Origin: Pseudoclavibacter helvolus
GTDB taxonomy: Bacteria; Actinomycetota; Actinomycetes; Actinomycetales; Microbacteriaceae
NCBI RefSeq assembly: GCF_014191305.1
Contig: NZ_JACHWJ010000001.1
Coordinates: 682,001-746,000, forward strand
Direction: 5' to 3'
DNA length: 64,000 nt
In this document: one piece after another, positions 1 to 8,232 of the stretch
Layout: each line of letters begins with the position of its first letter
How positions within the stretch are numbered: the stretch's first letter is position 1
The notes under the pieces: generated by a model
Databases searched by the model: none
Told to the model about the DNA's origin: nothing
The model's input: the letters and a program-made list of their open reading frames with translations, nothing else
Program-made: the position numbers and the translations under genes

Positions 1-47
1 TACTCGCTGACGACTTCGAAGGGACGTACGCTGCGTGTTGCTTGCAT
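1..47 (-). CDS. uvrB: UvrABC system protein B, first 15 codons (truncated by window edge)
   Basis: The minus strand reads ATG at 47-45 followed by MQATRSVRPFEVVSE. This matches the characteristic N-terminus of actinobacterial UvrB, the damage-verifying helicase-like subunit of nucleotide excision repair. The rest lies outside the window. Its neighbourhood (coaE and rpsA nearby) is the usual one for uvrB in actinobacteria. There is no Shine-Dalgarno: a -10-like TACACT sits six bases before the ATG, so the message is probably leaderless. A LexA-like palindrome overlaps that promoter. Only 15 codons are visible, so the identification rests on the N-terminal signature plus synteny. Confidence 0.75.
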   Translation of the reverse strand, partial: MQATRSVRPFEVVSE

Positions 48-48
48 A

Positions 49-60
49 GAACAAGTGTAC
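49..60. promoter_or_regulatory. LexA (SOS box)-like palindrome at uvrB start
   Basis: GAAC-AAGT-GTAC is close to the GAAC-N4-GTTC core of Gram-positive/actinobacterial SOS boxes, with one arm base different. It directly abuts the uvrB start codon and covers the predicted -10 element, a position where LexA would block transcription. uvrB is a classic SOS gene, which supports the reading. Confidence 0.5.
54..59 (-). promoter_or_regulatory. -10 box, leaderless uvrB promoter
   Basis: TACACT on the minus strand lies exactly six bases upstream of the uvrB ATG, so transcription would begin at or next to the A of the start codon. No convincing -35 was seen. Confidence 0.45.
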
Positions 61-78
61 GTGCAGGCTGCGACATTT

Positions 79-121
79 CGGGGCCTCAGTGATGCGCTCT
101 GCGCGATCACGAAGGCCCCGA
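79..121 (-). terminator. Hairpin after dps
   Basis: The arms TCGGGGCCT and AGGCCCCGA pair perfectly, and inside them GTGATGCGC pairs with GCGCGATCAC with one bulge. This gives a long G+C-rich hairpin just downstream of the dps stop. There is no strong U tract, so efficiency is uncertain. It also separates dps from the uvrB promoter. Confidence 0.5.
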
Positions 122-138
122 TTTGCAGTCTTCGCGGA

Positions 139-675
139 CTAGTTCTCGCTCGAGAGAACGCCCTGCGTGTTCTCGAGGTGGGCGCGGATGAACCACTGGA
201 ACTTCTCGAGCTCGGAGACCTGGCCGATGACAAGGTCCTGGGTCACGAGGTCGAGGTCGTCGAGCCGCTTGATGGCCTCGCGGTGGTCGGTGATGACACC
301 AACGTAGACGTGGTCGAGCGCCTCGAGGTGCTGGCGGGTGCCCGCGCGGAACACCTCGTAGTCACCCCAGGTGCGAGCCTCCACGAGCGCGCCCGGGAGG
401 CCGTTCGGGGGAACTCCGAGCGTCGCCATGCGCTCGGCGACCTCATCCGCATAGCCGCGCACGAGCTCGATCTGCGGGTCGAGCATCTCGTGAACGCTGA
501 TGAAGTCGCGCCCGATGACGTTCCAGTGCGCGTGCTTGAGGGTGAGGTGCAGGTCGTTGAGCGCGTGCAGGCGGAGCTGGAGGAGCTCGCCGATCTCGTG
601 GCCCTTGTCGAGCGAGAGCCCGGGAACCGTGTACTCGCCGTTCTCTGTCTGCTGGCTTGAGGCTGTCGTGGTCAT
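139..675 (-). CDS. dps: Dps family ferritin-like DNA-binding/iron-storage protein
   Basis: This 178-residue protein is a Dps (DNA-binding protein from starved cells). Dps proteins form dodecameric cages that oxidise Fe(II) with H2O2 and protect DNA. The ferroxidase signature is visible as LKHAHWNVIGRDFISVHEML (about residues 45-65), with the family's H-x-x-W, D and E ligands, and a four-helix-bundle length. The ATG at 675 is chosen because AGAGAGG lies seven bases upstream; in-frame codons further upstream have no such site. The gene stands alone, divergent from the YigZ-family gene. Regulation by peroxide or iron is likely from the family but no operator was identified. The family is clear; the exact subtype is not. 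Confidence 0.93.
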   Translation of the reverse strand: MTTTASSQQTENGEYTVPGLSLDKGHEIGELLQLRLHALNDLHLTLKHAHWNVIGRDFISVHEMLDPQIELVRGYADEVAERMATLGVPPNGLPGALVEARTWGDYEVFRAGTRQHLEALDHVYVGVITDHREAIKRLDDLDLVTQDLVIGQVSELEKFQWFIRAHLENTQGVLSSEN

Positions 676-808
676 GTCAGTCCTCTCTTGGGAGCGCGTG
701 ACGCGTCTCCCGGTCAATGAACCCCATGCGTATCGGGGGAACGTCAACCATGTCAGCCAGATCTGAACGTTTGATCGGAGCGCGGACCGGCCCGTACTGC
801 ACCCGCCG

Positions 809-814
809 TAGAAT
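809..814 (+). promoter_or_regulatory. -10 box, leaderless yigZ-family promoter
   Basis: TAGAAT is followed by six bases and then the ATG at 821. No Shine-Dalgarno is available, so a leaderless transcript is likely. Confidence 0.5.
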
Positions 815-820
815 GCCAGG

Positions 821-1546
821 ATGCGCGCCGAACGGTCAGAGGGTCCCGAGCCTGACGCTCGCTCCGCGGTCGCGCAGAGCTACGGGGTCCTTGCCGAGTC
901 CGCCCCTATCGACCACGAGCTCGAGATCCGCAGGTCCAGGTTCATCTGCCGCCTGCAGCGTGTCGAGAGCGAGGCGCAAGCGAGGGACGTCATCGCCGGC
1001 CGGCGCGCAGCTCACCGCCTCGCGCGCCACCACTGCAGCGCGTTCGCGATCGGCGCAGGGCGCGGCATCCAGCGCTCGAACGACGACGGCGAGCCCGCGG
1101 GCACGGCGGGCACCCCCATGCTCGACGCCCTGGTGCTCGCCGAGCGCCCGCGAGAGGGGGCGGAAGCGGCGGCGGACCTCAGCGATGTGGTCGCGGTGGT
1201 CACGCGCTATTTCGGGGGTGTCCTGCTCGGCGCGGGTGGCCTCGTCCGTGCGTACTCGGAATCCGTTTCGTCGACGCTGCAGCTCGCGCGGGTCGTGACT
1301 CGAGAGGCGAGGGCGATCTACGGCCTCGAGGCCCCACACGCGACGGCGGGCCGGTGGGAGAACGAACTTCGCGCACGCGGGATTCTCGTGTCTGGGACAG
1401 AGTACGCAGGCGCCTCGGCCCTGCTGAGTCTTGCAGTGCCGGACTCGGCCGATTCCCGCGCACGGCTCTCCTCCGAGGTCGCCGCCGTCACGGCAGGTCG
1501 AGGTTCGCTCGTCGCGCTCGGCACCGAGTGGGTCGACCTCGCCTGA
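821..1546 (+). CDS. YigZ/IMPACT family protein (UPF0029)
   Basis: This 241-residue protein belongs to the YigZ/IMPACT family. Members are small globular proteins, related in eukaryotes to regulators of the eIF2-alpha kinase GCN2; the bacterial function is not established. The family signature is present twice over: SNDDGEPAGTAGTPML (about residues 86-101) and VVTRYFGGVLLGAGGLVRAYS (about 125-145). A short Ala-rich, weakly conserved N-terminus precedes the domain. The ATG at 821 is preferred because a -10-like TAGAAT sits six bases before it. The gene is monocistronic and convergent with coaE. No signal peptide or membrane segment is seen. Confidence 0.9.
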   Translation: MRAERSEGPEPDARSAVAQSYGVLAESAPIDHELEIRRSRFICRLQRVESEAQARDVIAGRRAAHRLARHHCSAFAIGAGRGIQRSNDDGEPAGTAGTPMLDALVLAERPREGAEAAADLSDVVAVVTRYFGGVLLGAGGLVRAYSESVSSTLQLARVVTREARAIYGLEAPHATAGRWENELRARGILVSGTEYAGASALLSLAVPDSADSRARLSSEVAAVTAGRGSLVALGTEWVDLA

Positions 1547-1635
1547 GTTGCCCGATCAAGCCTGGGGAACAAGACCTCGACTGAGTTGCCCGACCGGCCC
1601 CGACGGATGCGTGCGCCGCACCGCGGTCGCCCGGG

Positions 1636-2271
1636 TCACACCCCGTAGGTCTGCGTCTCGGGGGCCCGCAGGGCCGCCCCGGCGAGTCGGCGCCACTCTG
1701 CATCGACCTGCTCGAGTGTCTCGTCGAGCGGGGCGCTCGTGTCGATGAGCACGTCCGCGATGCGTCGTCTCTCCTCGTCGCTCGCCTGCGACGCAATCCG
1801 GGCCCTGGCCTCCGCCAGCGACATCCCACGGCCCTCCACGAGACGTTCCTCGCGGACGGAGGCCGGTGCATCCGCGACCCAGATCTCCTCGTAGTCGTAA
1901 TTGCTCTTCGACTCGACCAGCAGCGGTATGACGTGAACAACCAGGGCCGTCGGGTCTTCGGCCAGCACCTCCTCGAGCCGCTCCCCGGTGATGCGGCGCA
2001 CCTCGGGATGCACGATGTCGTTGAGCGCGCTGCGTGCCTCGTCGTCACCGAAGACCAGCGCGCCGAGTGCCTGGCGGTCGAGCGTGCCGTCGGCCTGGAT
2101 CAGGTCCTCCCCGAAACGCGCGGAGATCTGTCGGAGCGCGGGAGAGCCGACGGCGACGGCCTCCCTCGCGAAGACGTCGGCGTCGAGGATCACGCCGCCG
2201 AGTTCGGCCAGGCGCTTCGCGATGGTCGTCTTGCCGGATCCGATCCCCCCGGTCAGAGCGATGGTGACCAT
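1636..2271 (-). CDS. coaE: Dephospho-CoA kinase
   Basis: CoaE phosphorylates the 3' hydroxyl of dephospho-CoA with ATP, the last step of coenzyme A synthesis in the cytoplasm. The 211-residue protein starts with a textbook P-loop, LTGGIGSGKTT (residues 6-16), followed by DADVFAREAV and the HPEVRR motif of the CoA-binding and LID region (about residue 90). It lacks the C-terminal GrpB-like extension found on some actinobacterial CoaE proteins. The ATG at 2271 has AGAGGA about ten bases upstream. Its position between rpsA and uvrB is the conserved actinobacterial one. Confidence 0.96.
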   Translation of the reverse strand: MVTIALTGGIGSGKTTIAKRLAELGGVILDADVFAREAVAVGSPALRQISARFGEDLIQADGTLDRQALGALVFGDDEARSALNDIVHPEVRRITGERLEEVLAEDPTALVVHVIPLLVESKSNYDYEEIWVADAPASVREERLVEGRGMSLAEARARIASQASDEERRRIADVLIDTSAPLDETLEQVDAEWRRLAGAALRAPETQTYGV

Positions 2272-2426
2272 GATGTGCCGTCCTCTCGTCTGCGGATGCC
2301 TTGCTCACTTGGGCATCTTGGTTGAGGCCAACGCTACTGCGCGGAGGCCGTGAGCGCCCTGCGGCATTCCCGACCTGCTTGAGCGCACCTCGCGTGCCAG
2401 ACTGAGACGCAGGAGGCACTAGACAC

Positions 2427-3071
2427 ATGCTTGAAATTCTGACCGGCCTGGGGCTCGCGACGGCGAGTGGCCTGAACGCGTTCATCCCCCTGCTGGGCAT
2501 CGGGCTTCTCGCCCGCTTCACGGACCTCATCACGCTCCCAGCTGGCTGGGCCTGGCTGAGCAACGACTGGGTGCTCATCATCGTCGGCGTCCTGCTCGTG
2601 CTCGAGCTCGTCGCCGACAAGATCCCCGCGCTCGACCACGTCAACGACTGGATACAGACGGTCATCCGCCCGACCTCCGGCGGCATCGTCTTCGGCGCGG
2701 GCACGGCGAGCTCGACCGCGGCGATCCAGGACCCGGCGTCCTTCTTCACGAGCAACGCCTGGGTGCCGGTGGTCATAGGCATCGGCATCGCACTGCTGAC
2801 TCACCTCACGAAGAGCAGCACACGTGCCGCCGCGAACGTCGTGACGGCCGGCGCCGCTGCCCCGGTGCTCAGCGTTGGCGAGGATGCAATCAGCGTCGGG
2901 CTGCTCTTCTCCGCGATCCTCGTGCCGCTCTTTGTCCTGGTGATGCTCGCCATGCTGGGCGTGCTCGCTTGGTTCCTCTTCAGGAGCTTCAAGCGCGTGA
3001 GAGATGCGCGAGCCGCCAAGGGCAAGTCCGCCGCTCCCCCGGTTCCTCCGGCCCCTGGCTTCACCGCCTGA
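2427..3071 (+). CDS. DUF4126 family membrane protein
   Basis: This 214-residue protein of unknown function matches the DUF4126 family. It has an N-terminal hydrophobic segment with a GLNAFIPLL motif, a second segment near residues 45-62 (VLIIVGVLLVLELVADKIP), the family's DHVNDWIQTVIRP stretch, and further membrane segments near 117-130 and 160-190. A basic, Ala/Pro-rich cytoplasmic tail follows. GGAGG sits ten bases before the ATG. The gene is inserted between coaE and rpsA on the opposite strand and has its own terminator. Family members often sit in actinobacterial and proteobacterial genomes as single genes; no role can be assigned. Confidence 0.85.
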   Translation: MLEILTGLGLATASGLNAFIPLLGIGLLARFTDLITLPAGWAWLSNDWVLIIVGVLLVLELVADKIPALDHVNDWIQTVIRPTSGGIVFGAGTASSTAAIQDPASFFTSNAWVPVVIGIGIALLTHLTKSSTRAAANVVTAGAAAPVLSVGEDAISVGLLFSAILVPLFVLVMLAMLGVLAWFLFRSFKRVRDARAAKGKSAAPPVPPAPGFTA

Positions 3072-3099
3072 CTCCACGTCAGCCGTCGTGGCAACCAAA

Positions 3100-3130
3100 C
3101 AACGCCCGGTCACTGTGTGGCCGGGCGTTG
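3100..3130 (+). terminator. Intrinsic terminator after DUF4126 gene
   Basis: Perfect ten-base arms CAACGCCCGG and CCGGGCGTTG enclose an 11-base loop and are followed by TTGCT. The hairpin lies 29 bases after the stop codon. Confidence 0.7.
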
Positions 3131-3173
3131 TTGCTGGTGCCTGGTGACCGACGCAGGACTTGCCCACATACGG

Positions 3174-3209
3174 CCGAAGGCCGGCCCCAGAGTTGGGACC
3201 GGCCTTCGG
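3174..3209 (-). terminator. Intrinsic terminator after rpsA
   Basis: Perfect 11-base arms CCGAAGGCCGG and CCGGCCTTCGG enclose a 14-base loop, 20 bases past the rpsA stop. The U tract is weak, as is common in high-GC actinobacteria. Confidence 0.65.
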
Positions 3210-3230
3210 TGCAGCGAATGCTGCTGGGAA

Positions 3231-4688
3231 CTAGTTCCCAGCGAGCTTCTCGCGGAGGGCTGCAAGCGACTCGTCGTCGGCAAGCGTTCCTGCGCCAGCT
3301 GCTTCGCTCGTGAACGAGTTCGAGGAGCTCGACGGCGCAACGGCGCTGACGTTCTGCTCGATCTCGGCTGCCGAAGCGACCTGCTTCTTGTGCGCTTCCC
3401 AGCGAGTCTGGGCGAGAGCGTACTCCTGCTCCCAAGCTTCGCGCTGAGCGTCGAAGCCTTCCTTCCACTCGTTGGTCTCGGGGTCGAAGCCCTCGGGGTA
3501 CGTGTAGTTCCCCTCGGCGTCGTACTCGGAAACCATGCCGTAGAGCGCCGCGTCGAACTCGGTGCCTTCGGGGTCGACGCCATCGTTCGCCTGCTTGAGC
3601 GAGAGCGAGATGCGGCGACGGTCGAGGTCGATGTCGATGATCTTGACGAACAGCTCCTGGCTAACCGACACGACCTGCTCGGCGAGCTCGACGTGACCGC
3701 TGGAAAGCTCCGAGATGTGCACGAGACCCTCGATGCCGTCTGCGACGCGAACGAACGCACCGAACGGAACGAGCTTCGTGACCTTGCCCGGTGCGATCTG
3801 ACCGATGGCGTGCGTGCGAGCAAGCACCTGCCACGGGTCTTCCTGCGTTGCCTTCAGTGAGAGCGAGACACGCTCGCGGTCGAGGTCGACCTCGAGGATC
3901 TCGACGGTGACCTCCTGGCCAACCTCGACAACCTCGGACGCGTGCTCGATGTGCTTCCAGCTGAGTTCGGAGACGTGCACGAGGCCGTCAACGCCACCCA
4001 GGTCGACGAACGCACCGAAGTTGACGATCGAGGAGACCACACCCTTGCGGACCTGGCCCTTCTGGAGGTTGTTGAGGAAGTTCGAGCGAGTCTCGGACTG
4101 CGTCTGCTCGAGGAGCGCGCGGCGCGAGAGCACGACGTTGTTGCGGTTCTTGTCGAGCTCGAGAACCTTGGCCTCGAGTTCCTGACCGAGGTACGGCGTG
4201 AGGTCGCGCACGCGGCGAAGCTCGATGAGCGAAGCCGGGAGGAAGCCGCGGAGGCCGATGTCAACGATGAGACCGCCCTTGACGACCTCGATGACGGTGC
4301 CGGTGACGACGCCGTCTTCTTCCTTGATCTTCTCCACGTCGCCCCAGGCACGCTCGTACTGAGCGCGCTTCTTGGACAGGATCAGACGGCCTTCCTTGTC
4401 CTCCTTCTGGAGAACGAGTGCCTCAACGGTGTCGCCGACCTGAACGACCTCGGTGGGGTCGACGTCGTGCTTGATCGAAAGCTCGCGCGAGGGGATGACA
4501 CCCTCGGTCTTGTAACCGACGTCGAGGAGGACCTCGTCGCGGTCGATGCGAACGACGGTGCCCTCGATGAGGTCCCCGTCGTTGAAGAACTTCAGCGTCT
4601 CTTCGACCGCGGCAAGAAAGTCCTCAGCAGATCCGATGTCGTTGATGGCGACCTGCTTGGTTGCCTTTTCGGTCGTGGTGGTGGTCAT
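3231..4688 (-). CDS. rpsA: 30S ribosomal protein S1
   Basis: The 485-residue protein binds mRNA on the small ribosomal subunit. Four S1/OB-fold repeats are visible: roughly residues 35-105 (GDLIEGTVVRIDRDEVLLDVG), 120-190 (EDGVVTGTVIEVVKGGLIVDIG), 205-275 (GQVRKGVVSSIVNFGAFVDLG) and 290-360 (APGKVTKLVPFGAFVRVADG). Each ends in the typical V-x-[IV]-L-x-[VI]-D-x-[DE]-R-x-R-[IV]-S-L-S motif in the later repeats. An acidic, low-complexity tail of about 100 residues follows. Four rather than six repeats is normal for actinobacteria. The ATG at 4688 has GGAG ten bases upstream. Confidence 0.97.
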   Translation of the reverse strand: MTTTTTEKATKQVAINDIGSAEDFLAAVEETLKFFNDGDLIEGTVVRIDRDEVLLDVGYKTEGVIPSRELSIKHDVDPTEVVQVGDTVEALVLQKEDKEGRLILSKKRAQYERAWGDVEKIKEEDGVVTGTVIEVVKGGLIVDIGLRGFLPASLIELRRVRDLTPYLGQELEAKVLELDKNRNNVVLSRRALLEQTQSETRSNFLNNLQKGQVRKGVVSSIVNFGAFVDLGGVDGLVHVSELSWKHIEHASEVVEVGQEVTVEILEVDLDRERVSLSLKATQEDPWQVLARTHAIGQIAPGKVTKLVPFGAFVRVADGIEGLVHISELSSGHVELAEQVVSVSQELFVKIIDIDLDRRRISLSLKQANDGVDPEGTEFDAALYGMVSEYDAEGNYTYPEGFDPETNEWKEGFDAQREAWEQEYALAQTRWEAHKKQVASAAEIEQNVSAVAPSSSSNSFTSEAAGAGTLADDESLAALREKLAGN

Positions 4689-4807
4689 GTAGGTAATGCT
4701 CCAGGTGGGCTCTAAGTCGGCCCGGATGCGCCGCTCGAGGCGACAAGCCAAGGGCAACGGGGTTCATCCGGGAATACGGATACGTGCACACAGAAAAGTG
4801 CTCTGTC

Positions 4808-4837
4808 AGCCTAGTCGGCCAGGTCAAGCGAGGGCAA
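4808..4837 (-). promoter_or_regulatory. Candidate rpsA promoter
   Basis: On the minus strand TTGCCC and TAGGCT are spaced by 18 bases, about 120 bases upstream of the rpsA ATG. This would give a long 5' leader. It is the only credible -35/-10 pair in the 227-base gap between rpsA and the DUF779 gene. Confidence 0.35.
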
Positions 4838-4915
4838 GTGCCGCGCGCGGCGAGTTCGCCCGGATTTCGCGGCGAGTCGCCCTCATCGCGTCCGCCCTAG
4901 GATCCTGAAGCCGGG

Positions 4916-5392
4916 TCAGGTGGTTGCCAGGGACTCTGCGTCCGTGCCGTCCTCGTTCATGAGCTGCGATCTGATCAGGAAACGTTTGCCCTCCGGCGCC
5001 TCCAACGAGAACCCGGAGCCCCGGCCAGGAACGATGTCGACGGTCAGACGCGTGTGCCGCCAGTAGTTGAACTGCTCGCGTGACATCCAGAACTCGACGA
5101 GGCCCGCATCCGGGATGTCAGCCGTTCCGAGAAGGACGTCCGCATCACCGGTTAGGAAGTCGCCAGCCGGGTAGCACATCGGTGAGGAGCCGTCGCAGCA
5201 GCCGCCCGATTGGTGGAACATCAGCGGCCCGTGGCGTCGGCCGAGGGACGAGATCATCTCGATGGCTTCAGTCGTGAAGCCCACTCTTGAGAAGGACTCG
5301 CCGTCGATCGCCGGCTCGGCGGCAACATACCCGGCCGCAGCCTCGTGCGCCGGCCTGCTCTGCGCCTGCGTGTCCTGCACGTCCTTGTGCAT
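4916..5392 (-). CDS. DUF779 domain protein of the acetaldehyde oxidation cluster
   Basis: This 158-residue protein carries the DUF779 signature HQSGGCCDGSSPMCYP (about residues 60-75), with three cysteines that could bind metal or act in redox chemistry. Further hallmarks are GTADIPDAG and FWMSREQFNYWRHTRLTVDI. DUF779 genes are habitually found beside acetaldehyde-type aldehyde dehydrogenases and alcohol dehydrogenases, exactly the context here; the biochemical role is unknown. The ATG is preceded by AAAGGCGG. It is the last gene of the aldehyde dehydrogenase - alcohol dehydrogenase - DUF779 run. Confidence 0.88.
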   Translation of the reverse strand: MHKDVQDTQAQSRPAHEAAAGYVAAEPAIDGESFSRVGFTTEAIEMISSLGRRHGPLMFHQSGGCCDGSSPMCYPAGDFLTGDADVLLGTADIPDAGLVEFWMSREQFNYWRHTRLTVDIVPGRGSGFSLEAPEGKRFLIRSQLMNEDGTDAESLATT

Positions 5393-5510
5393 GCTTTCCG
5401 CCTTTCGTCTTCATCGACTCTCGAGGTTCGTCCTTGGCGTTGTCTGGGAGCGCGGCGGGGGCGCGGAGCATCGCTGCACCACGCCCGTCGCGCGCTCGAC
5501 ACCCAGCGGC

Positions 5511-6536
5511 TCAGCGGTAGTCGATCACCACGCGGCCGCCGATCTTGCCCTGCTTCATCTCTTCGAGGACTTCATTGATCTCACCGAGTGGTCGAGCAGA
5601 CACCGTCGGCTTGATGAGGCCGCGAGCGTAGAAGTCGAGTGCCTCTCGCATGTCGGCTCGGGTGCCGACGATGGAGCCTCGGATCGTGAGCCCCTTGAGG
5701 ACGATGTCGAAGATCGGCGCGGGGAACTCTCCTGGTGGGAGCCCATTGAAGACGATCGTCCCGCCGCGCCTCGTCATGCCGATCGCCTGGCCGAACGCGG
5801 CAGGATGCACGGCAGTCACGAGGACGGCGTGGGTCCCGCCCGTCTGCTCCTGGATGGCGGCGACGGGGTCCTCGGATCGGGCATTGACCGTCACCTCGGC
5901 TCCGAGCTGGCGGGCGAGCTCGAGCTTGTCGTCGGCGACATCGACCGCGGCGACCCGCAGTCCCATGGCCTTCGCGTACTGCACGGCTATGTGGCCGAGT
6001 CCGCCGATGCCAGAGATGGCGATCCACTGACCTGGCCGAGCCTCTGTCTGCTTGATGGCCTTGTAGACGGTGACACCGGCACACAGGATCGGCGCGACTT
6101 CGACGGGGTCCGACCCGGCAGGCACTCGCGCTGCGTACCGGGTGTCGACGATCATGTACTCGCCGAATGAGCCGTCGACGGCGTATCCGCCGTTCTGCTG
6201 CGACTCGCACAGCGTCTCCCAGCCGGTCTCGCAGTGCTCGCACGAGCCGCACGCGCTCCAGAGCCAGGCGTTGCCGACGATGTCGCCGATCGCGATTCCG
6301 TCGGAGTCCGGGCCGACGGCGACGACTTCGCCGATCCCTTCGTGACCGGGGATGAACGGCGGGGAGGGCTTGACGGGCCAGTCGCCCTCCGCGGCGTGGA
6401 GGTCGGTGTGGCAGACGCCGCTGGCCGTGACCTTCACGAGCGCCTGGTGGGGGCCCGGGGTGGGGATCTCGACGTCGTCGACGCTGAGTTCCTCGCCGAA
6501 GGTGCGGACAACTGCAGCTTGCATGGTGCTTTTCAT
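5511..6536 (-). CDS. Zinc-dependent alcohol dehydrogenase (AdhP/AdhA type)
   Basis: This 341-residue medium-chain dehydrogenase interconverts a primary alcohol (ethanol-like) and its aldehyde with NAD(H). Catalytic zinc ligands appear in GVCHTDLHA (Cys, about residue 38) and GHEGIGEVV (His-Glu), and structural zinc ligands in CGSCEHCETGWETLC. The NAD-binding Rossmann motif GIGGLGHIAVQYAKAMG lies near residues 170-186. The ATG at 6536 (MKSTMQAA) is chosen because AGGAAC lies eight bases upstream; a second in-frame ATG four codons on is possible. It lies about 50 bases downstream of the aldehyde dehydrogenase gene, so both probably share a transcript and run a two-step alcohol-aldehyde-acid route. 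Confidence 0.93.
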   Translation of the reverse strand: MKSTMQAAVVRTFGEELSVDDVEIPTPGPHQALVKVTASGVCHTDLHAAEGDWPVKPSPPFIPGHEGIGEVVAVGPDSDGIAIGDIVGNAWLWSACGSCEHCETGWETLCESQQNGGYAVDGSFGEYMIVDTRYAARVPAGSDPVEVAPILCAGVTVYKAIKQTEARPGQWIAISGIGGLGHIAVQYAKAMGLRVAAVDVADDKLELARQLGAEVTVNARSEDPVAAIQEQTGGTHAVLVTAVHPAAFGQAIGMTRRGGTIVFNGLPPGEFPAPIFDIVLKGLTIRGSIVGTRADMREALDFYARGLIKPTVSARPLGEINEVLEEMKQGKIGGRVVIDYR

Positions 6537-6585
6537 CGTTCGTGTTCCTGTTCTCATGCGGGGGAAAGCGTGGTCGGAGCGGGGA

Positions 6586-8109
6586 TCAGAAGAAGCCCTG
6601 GGCGTCTTCGCTGTAGCTGACGAGCAGGTTCTTCGTCTGCTGATAGTGGTCGAGCATCATCAGGTGGTTCTCACGGCCGATGCCAGACGACTTGTAGCCG
6701 CCGAACGCGGAGTGCGCCGGGTATGCGTGGTACTGATTCACCCAGACGCGGCCGGCTTGGATGTCGCGGCCGGCGCGGTACGCGGTGTTGCCCATGCGCG
6801 ACCAGACGCCAGCCCCGAGACCGTAGAGCGTGTCGTTGGCGATGGAGATGGCATCGTCGTAGTCGGAGAACTTCGTGACTGCCACGACCGGGCCGAAGAT
6901 CTCCTCCTGGAAGATGCGCATGCTGTTCTGGCCCTCGAAAATCGTCGGCTGCACGTAGTAGCCGCCAGCCAGGTCGCCTTCGAGTTCTGCCCTGGCGCCG
7001 CCGATGCGGACCTTCGCGCCCTCCTGCCTGCCGATCTCGAGGTAGCTGAGAATCTTCTCGAGCTGGTCGTTCGAGGCCTGAGCCCCGACCTGCGTGTCGG
7101 TGTCGAGCGGGTTGCCCTGCACGATCTTGCGGGTGCGCTCGGTCACGTCTTCCAGGAACCTGTCGTAGATCGAATCCTGGATGAGGGCCCGCGACGGGGA
7201 CGTGCAGATTTCGCCCTGGTTCAGCGCGAAGAGGGTGAAACCCTCCTGGGCCTTGTCGTAGTACGCGTCGTCGCGCAGCGCGATGTCCTCGAAGAAGACG
7301 TTCGGGCTCTTGCCGCCGAGCTCGAGCGTGACGGGGATGATGTTCTGCGAGGCGTACTGCATGATGAGGCGCCCGGTTGTCGTCTCGCCGGTGAACGCGA
7401 TCTTGCGGATGCGGGAGTTGGAAGCGAGGGGCTTTCCTGCCTCAGCACCGAATCCGTTGACGATGTTCACGACACCAGGCGGCAGCAGATCACCGATGAG
7501 CTCGAAGAGCACGAGGATAGACGTCGGCGTCTGCTCTGCGGGCTTCAGAACGATCGCGTTGCCAGCGGCAAGCGCGGGGGCGAGCTTCCAGACCGCCATG
7601 AGGATGGGGAAGTTCCACGGGATGATCTGGCCGACGACTCCGAGGGGCTCGTGGAAGTGGTACGCGGTCGTGTTCTCGTCGAGCTGGCTGAGCGTGCCTT
7701 CCTGCGCCCTGATGGCCCCAGCGAAGTAGCGGAAGTGGTCGATCGCGAGGGGGATGTCGGCCGCAAGGCACTCGCGGATCGGCTTGCCGTTGTCCCAGGT
7801 CTCAGCGACGGCGATGTACTCGAGGTTCTCCTCGATGCGGTCGGCGATCTTGTTCAGGATGATCGCCCGCTCTGCCGGACTCGTCTTCCCCCACGCCGGA
7901 GCAGCTGCGTGGGCCGCATCAAGGGCCGCCTCGATGTCTTCTGCAGTGCCCCTGGCCACCTCGGTGAATGGCTGCCCGGTGACCGGGGTGATGTTCTCGA
8001 AGTACTCGCCCTTCACGGGCGGAACCCACTGGCCACCGATGTAGTGCTCGTAGCGAGGCTTGAACGAGACGAGAGCCCCGTCCGTGCCTGGCTTCGCGTA
8101 AACAGTCAT
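6586..8109 (-). CDS. NAD-dependent aldehyde dehydrogenase (acetaldehyde dehydrogenase, ExaC/AldB type)
   Basis: This 507-residue enzyme oxidises aldehydes, probably acetaldehyde, to the acid. The catalytic cysteine is C302 in [11 protein letters not shown] and the general base is E263 in [11 protein letters not shown]. The cofactor motif [10 protein letters not shown] and the [21 protein letters not shown] segment are intact. The C-terminus ends in GFF, as in ExaC/AcoD-type acetaldehyde dehydrogenases that travel with DUF779. The ATG at 8109 has AGGGAG six bases upstream. The 123-base upstream gap to the regulator gene contains an 11-base-period direct repeat and a perfect inverted repeat, likely control elements. 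Confidence 0.95.
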   Translation of the reverse strand: MTVYAKPGTDGALVSFKPRYEHYIGGQWVPPVKGEYFENITPVTGQPFTEVARGTAEDIEAALDAAHAAAPAWGKTSPAERAIILNKIADRIEENLEYIAVAETWDNGKPIRECLAADIPLAIDHFRYFAGAIRAQEGTLSQLDENTTAYHFHEPLGVVGQIIPWNFPILMAVWKLAPALAAGNAIVLKPAEQTPTSILVLFELIGDLLPPGVVNIVNGFGAEAGKPLASNSRIRKIAFTGETTTGRLIMQYASQNIIPVTLELGGKSPNVFFEDIALRDDAYYDKAQEGFTLFALNQGEICTSPSRALIQDSIYDRFLEDVTERTRKIVQGNPLDTDTQVGAQASNDQLEKILSYLEIGRQEGAKVRIGGARAELEGDLAGGYYVQPTIFEGQNSMRIFQEEIFGPVVAVTKFSDYDDAISIANDTLYGLGAGVWSRMGNTAYRAGRDIQAGRVWVNQYHAYPAHSAFGGYKSSGIGRENHLMMLDHYQQTKNLLVSYSEDAQGFF

Positions 8110-8130
8110 GAGGACTCCCTTGTCCTAGGT

Positions 8131-8152
8131 GCGCAGCGTCACCACGCTGCGC
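8131..8152. promoter_or_regulatory. Perfect inverted repeat in the aldehyde dehydrogenase leader
   Basis: GCGCAGCGT and ACGCTGCGC are perfect nine-base arms around four bases, 22-43 bases upstream of the aldehyde dehydrogenase ATG. It could be a protein operator or a leader hairpin acting as attenuator. It is not followed by a U tract, so it is not called a terminator. Confidence 0.45.
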
Positions 8153-8187
8153 GAGTGAACTCTTCCCTTGGAGCGTAGGGACCGTGA

Positions 8188-8206
8188 CGTTGCATTTGCG
8201 TTGCAT
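8188..8206. promoter_or_regulatory. Tandem ATGCAACG repeat, candidate operator
   Basis: Two exact copies of CGTTGCAT (ATGCAACG on the other strand) are spaced 11 bases start to start, about one helical turn. They lie about 80 bases upstream of the aldehyde dehydrogenase start and just past the regulator's stop. This is a plausible activator site for the adjacent GAF regulator; the assignment is inference. Confidence 0.45.
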
Positions 8207-8232
8207 GGTGCCGGATTGCCGTCCGCTTCTGT

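Noticed and set aside
8131-8152. Inverted repeat before the aldehyde dehydrogenase as a transcription terminator
   Set aside because: It lies between promoter region and start codon, has no U tract, and nothing upstream on that strand other than the regulator gene would need terminating there.
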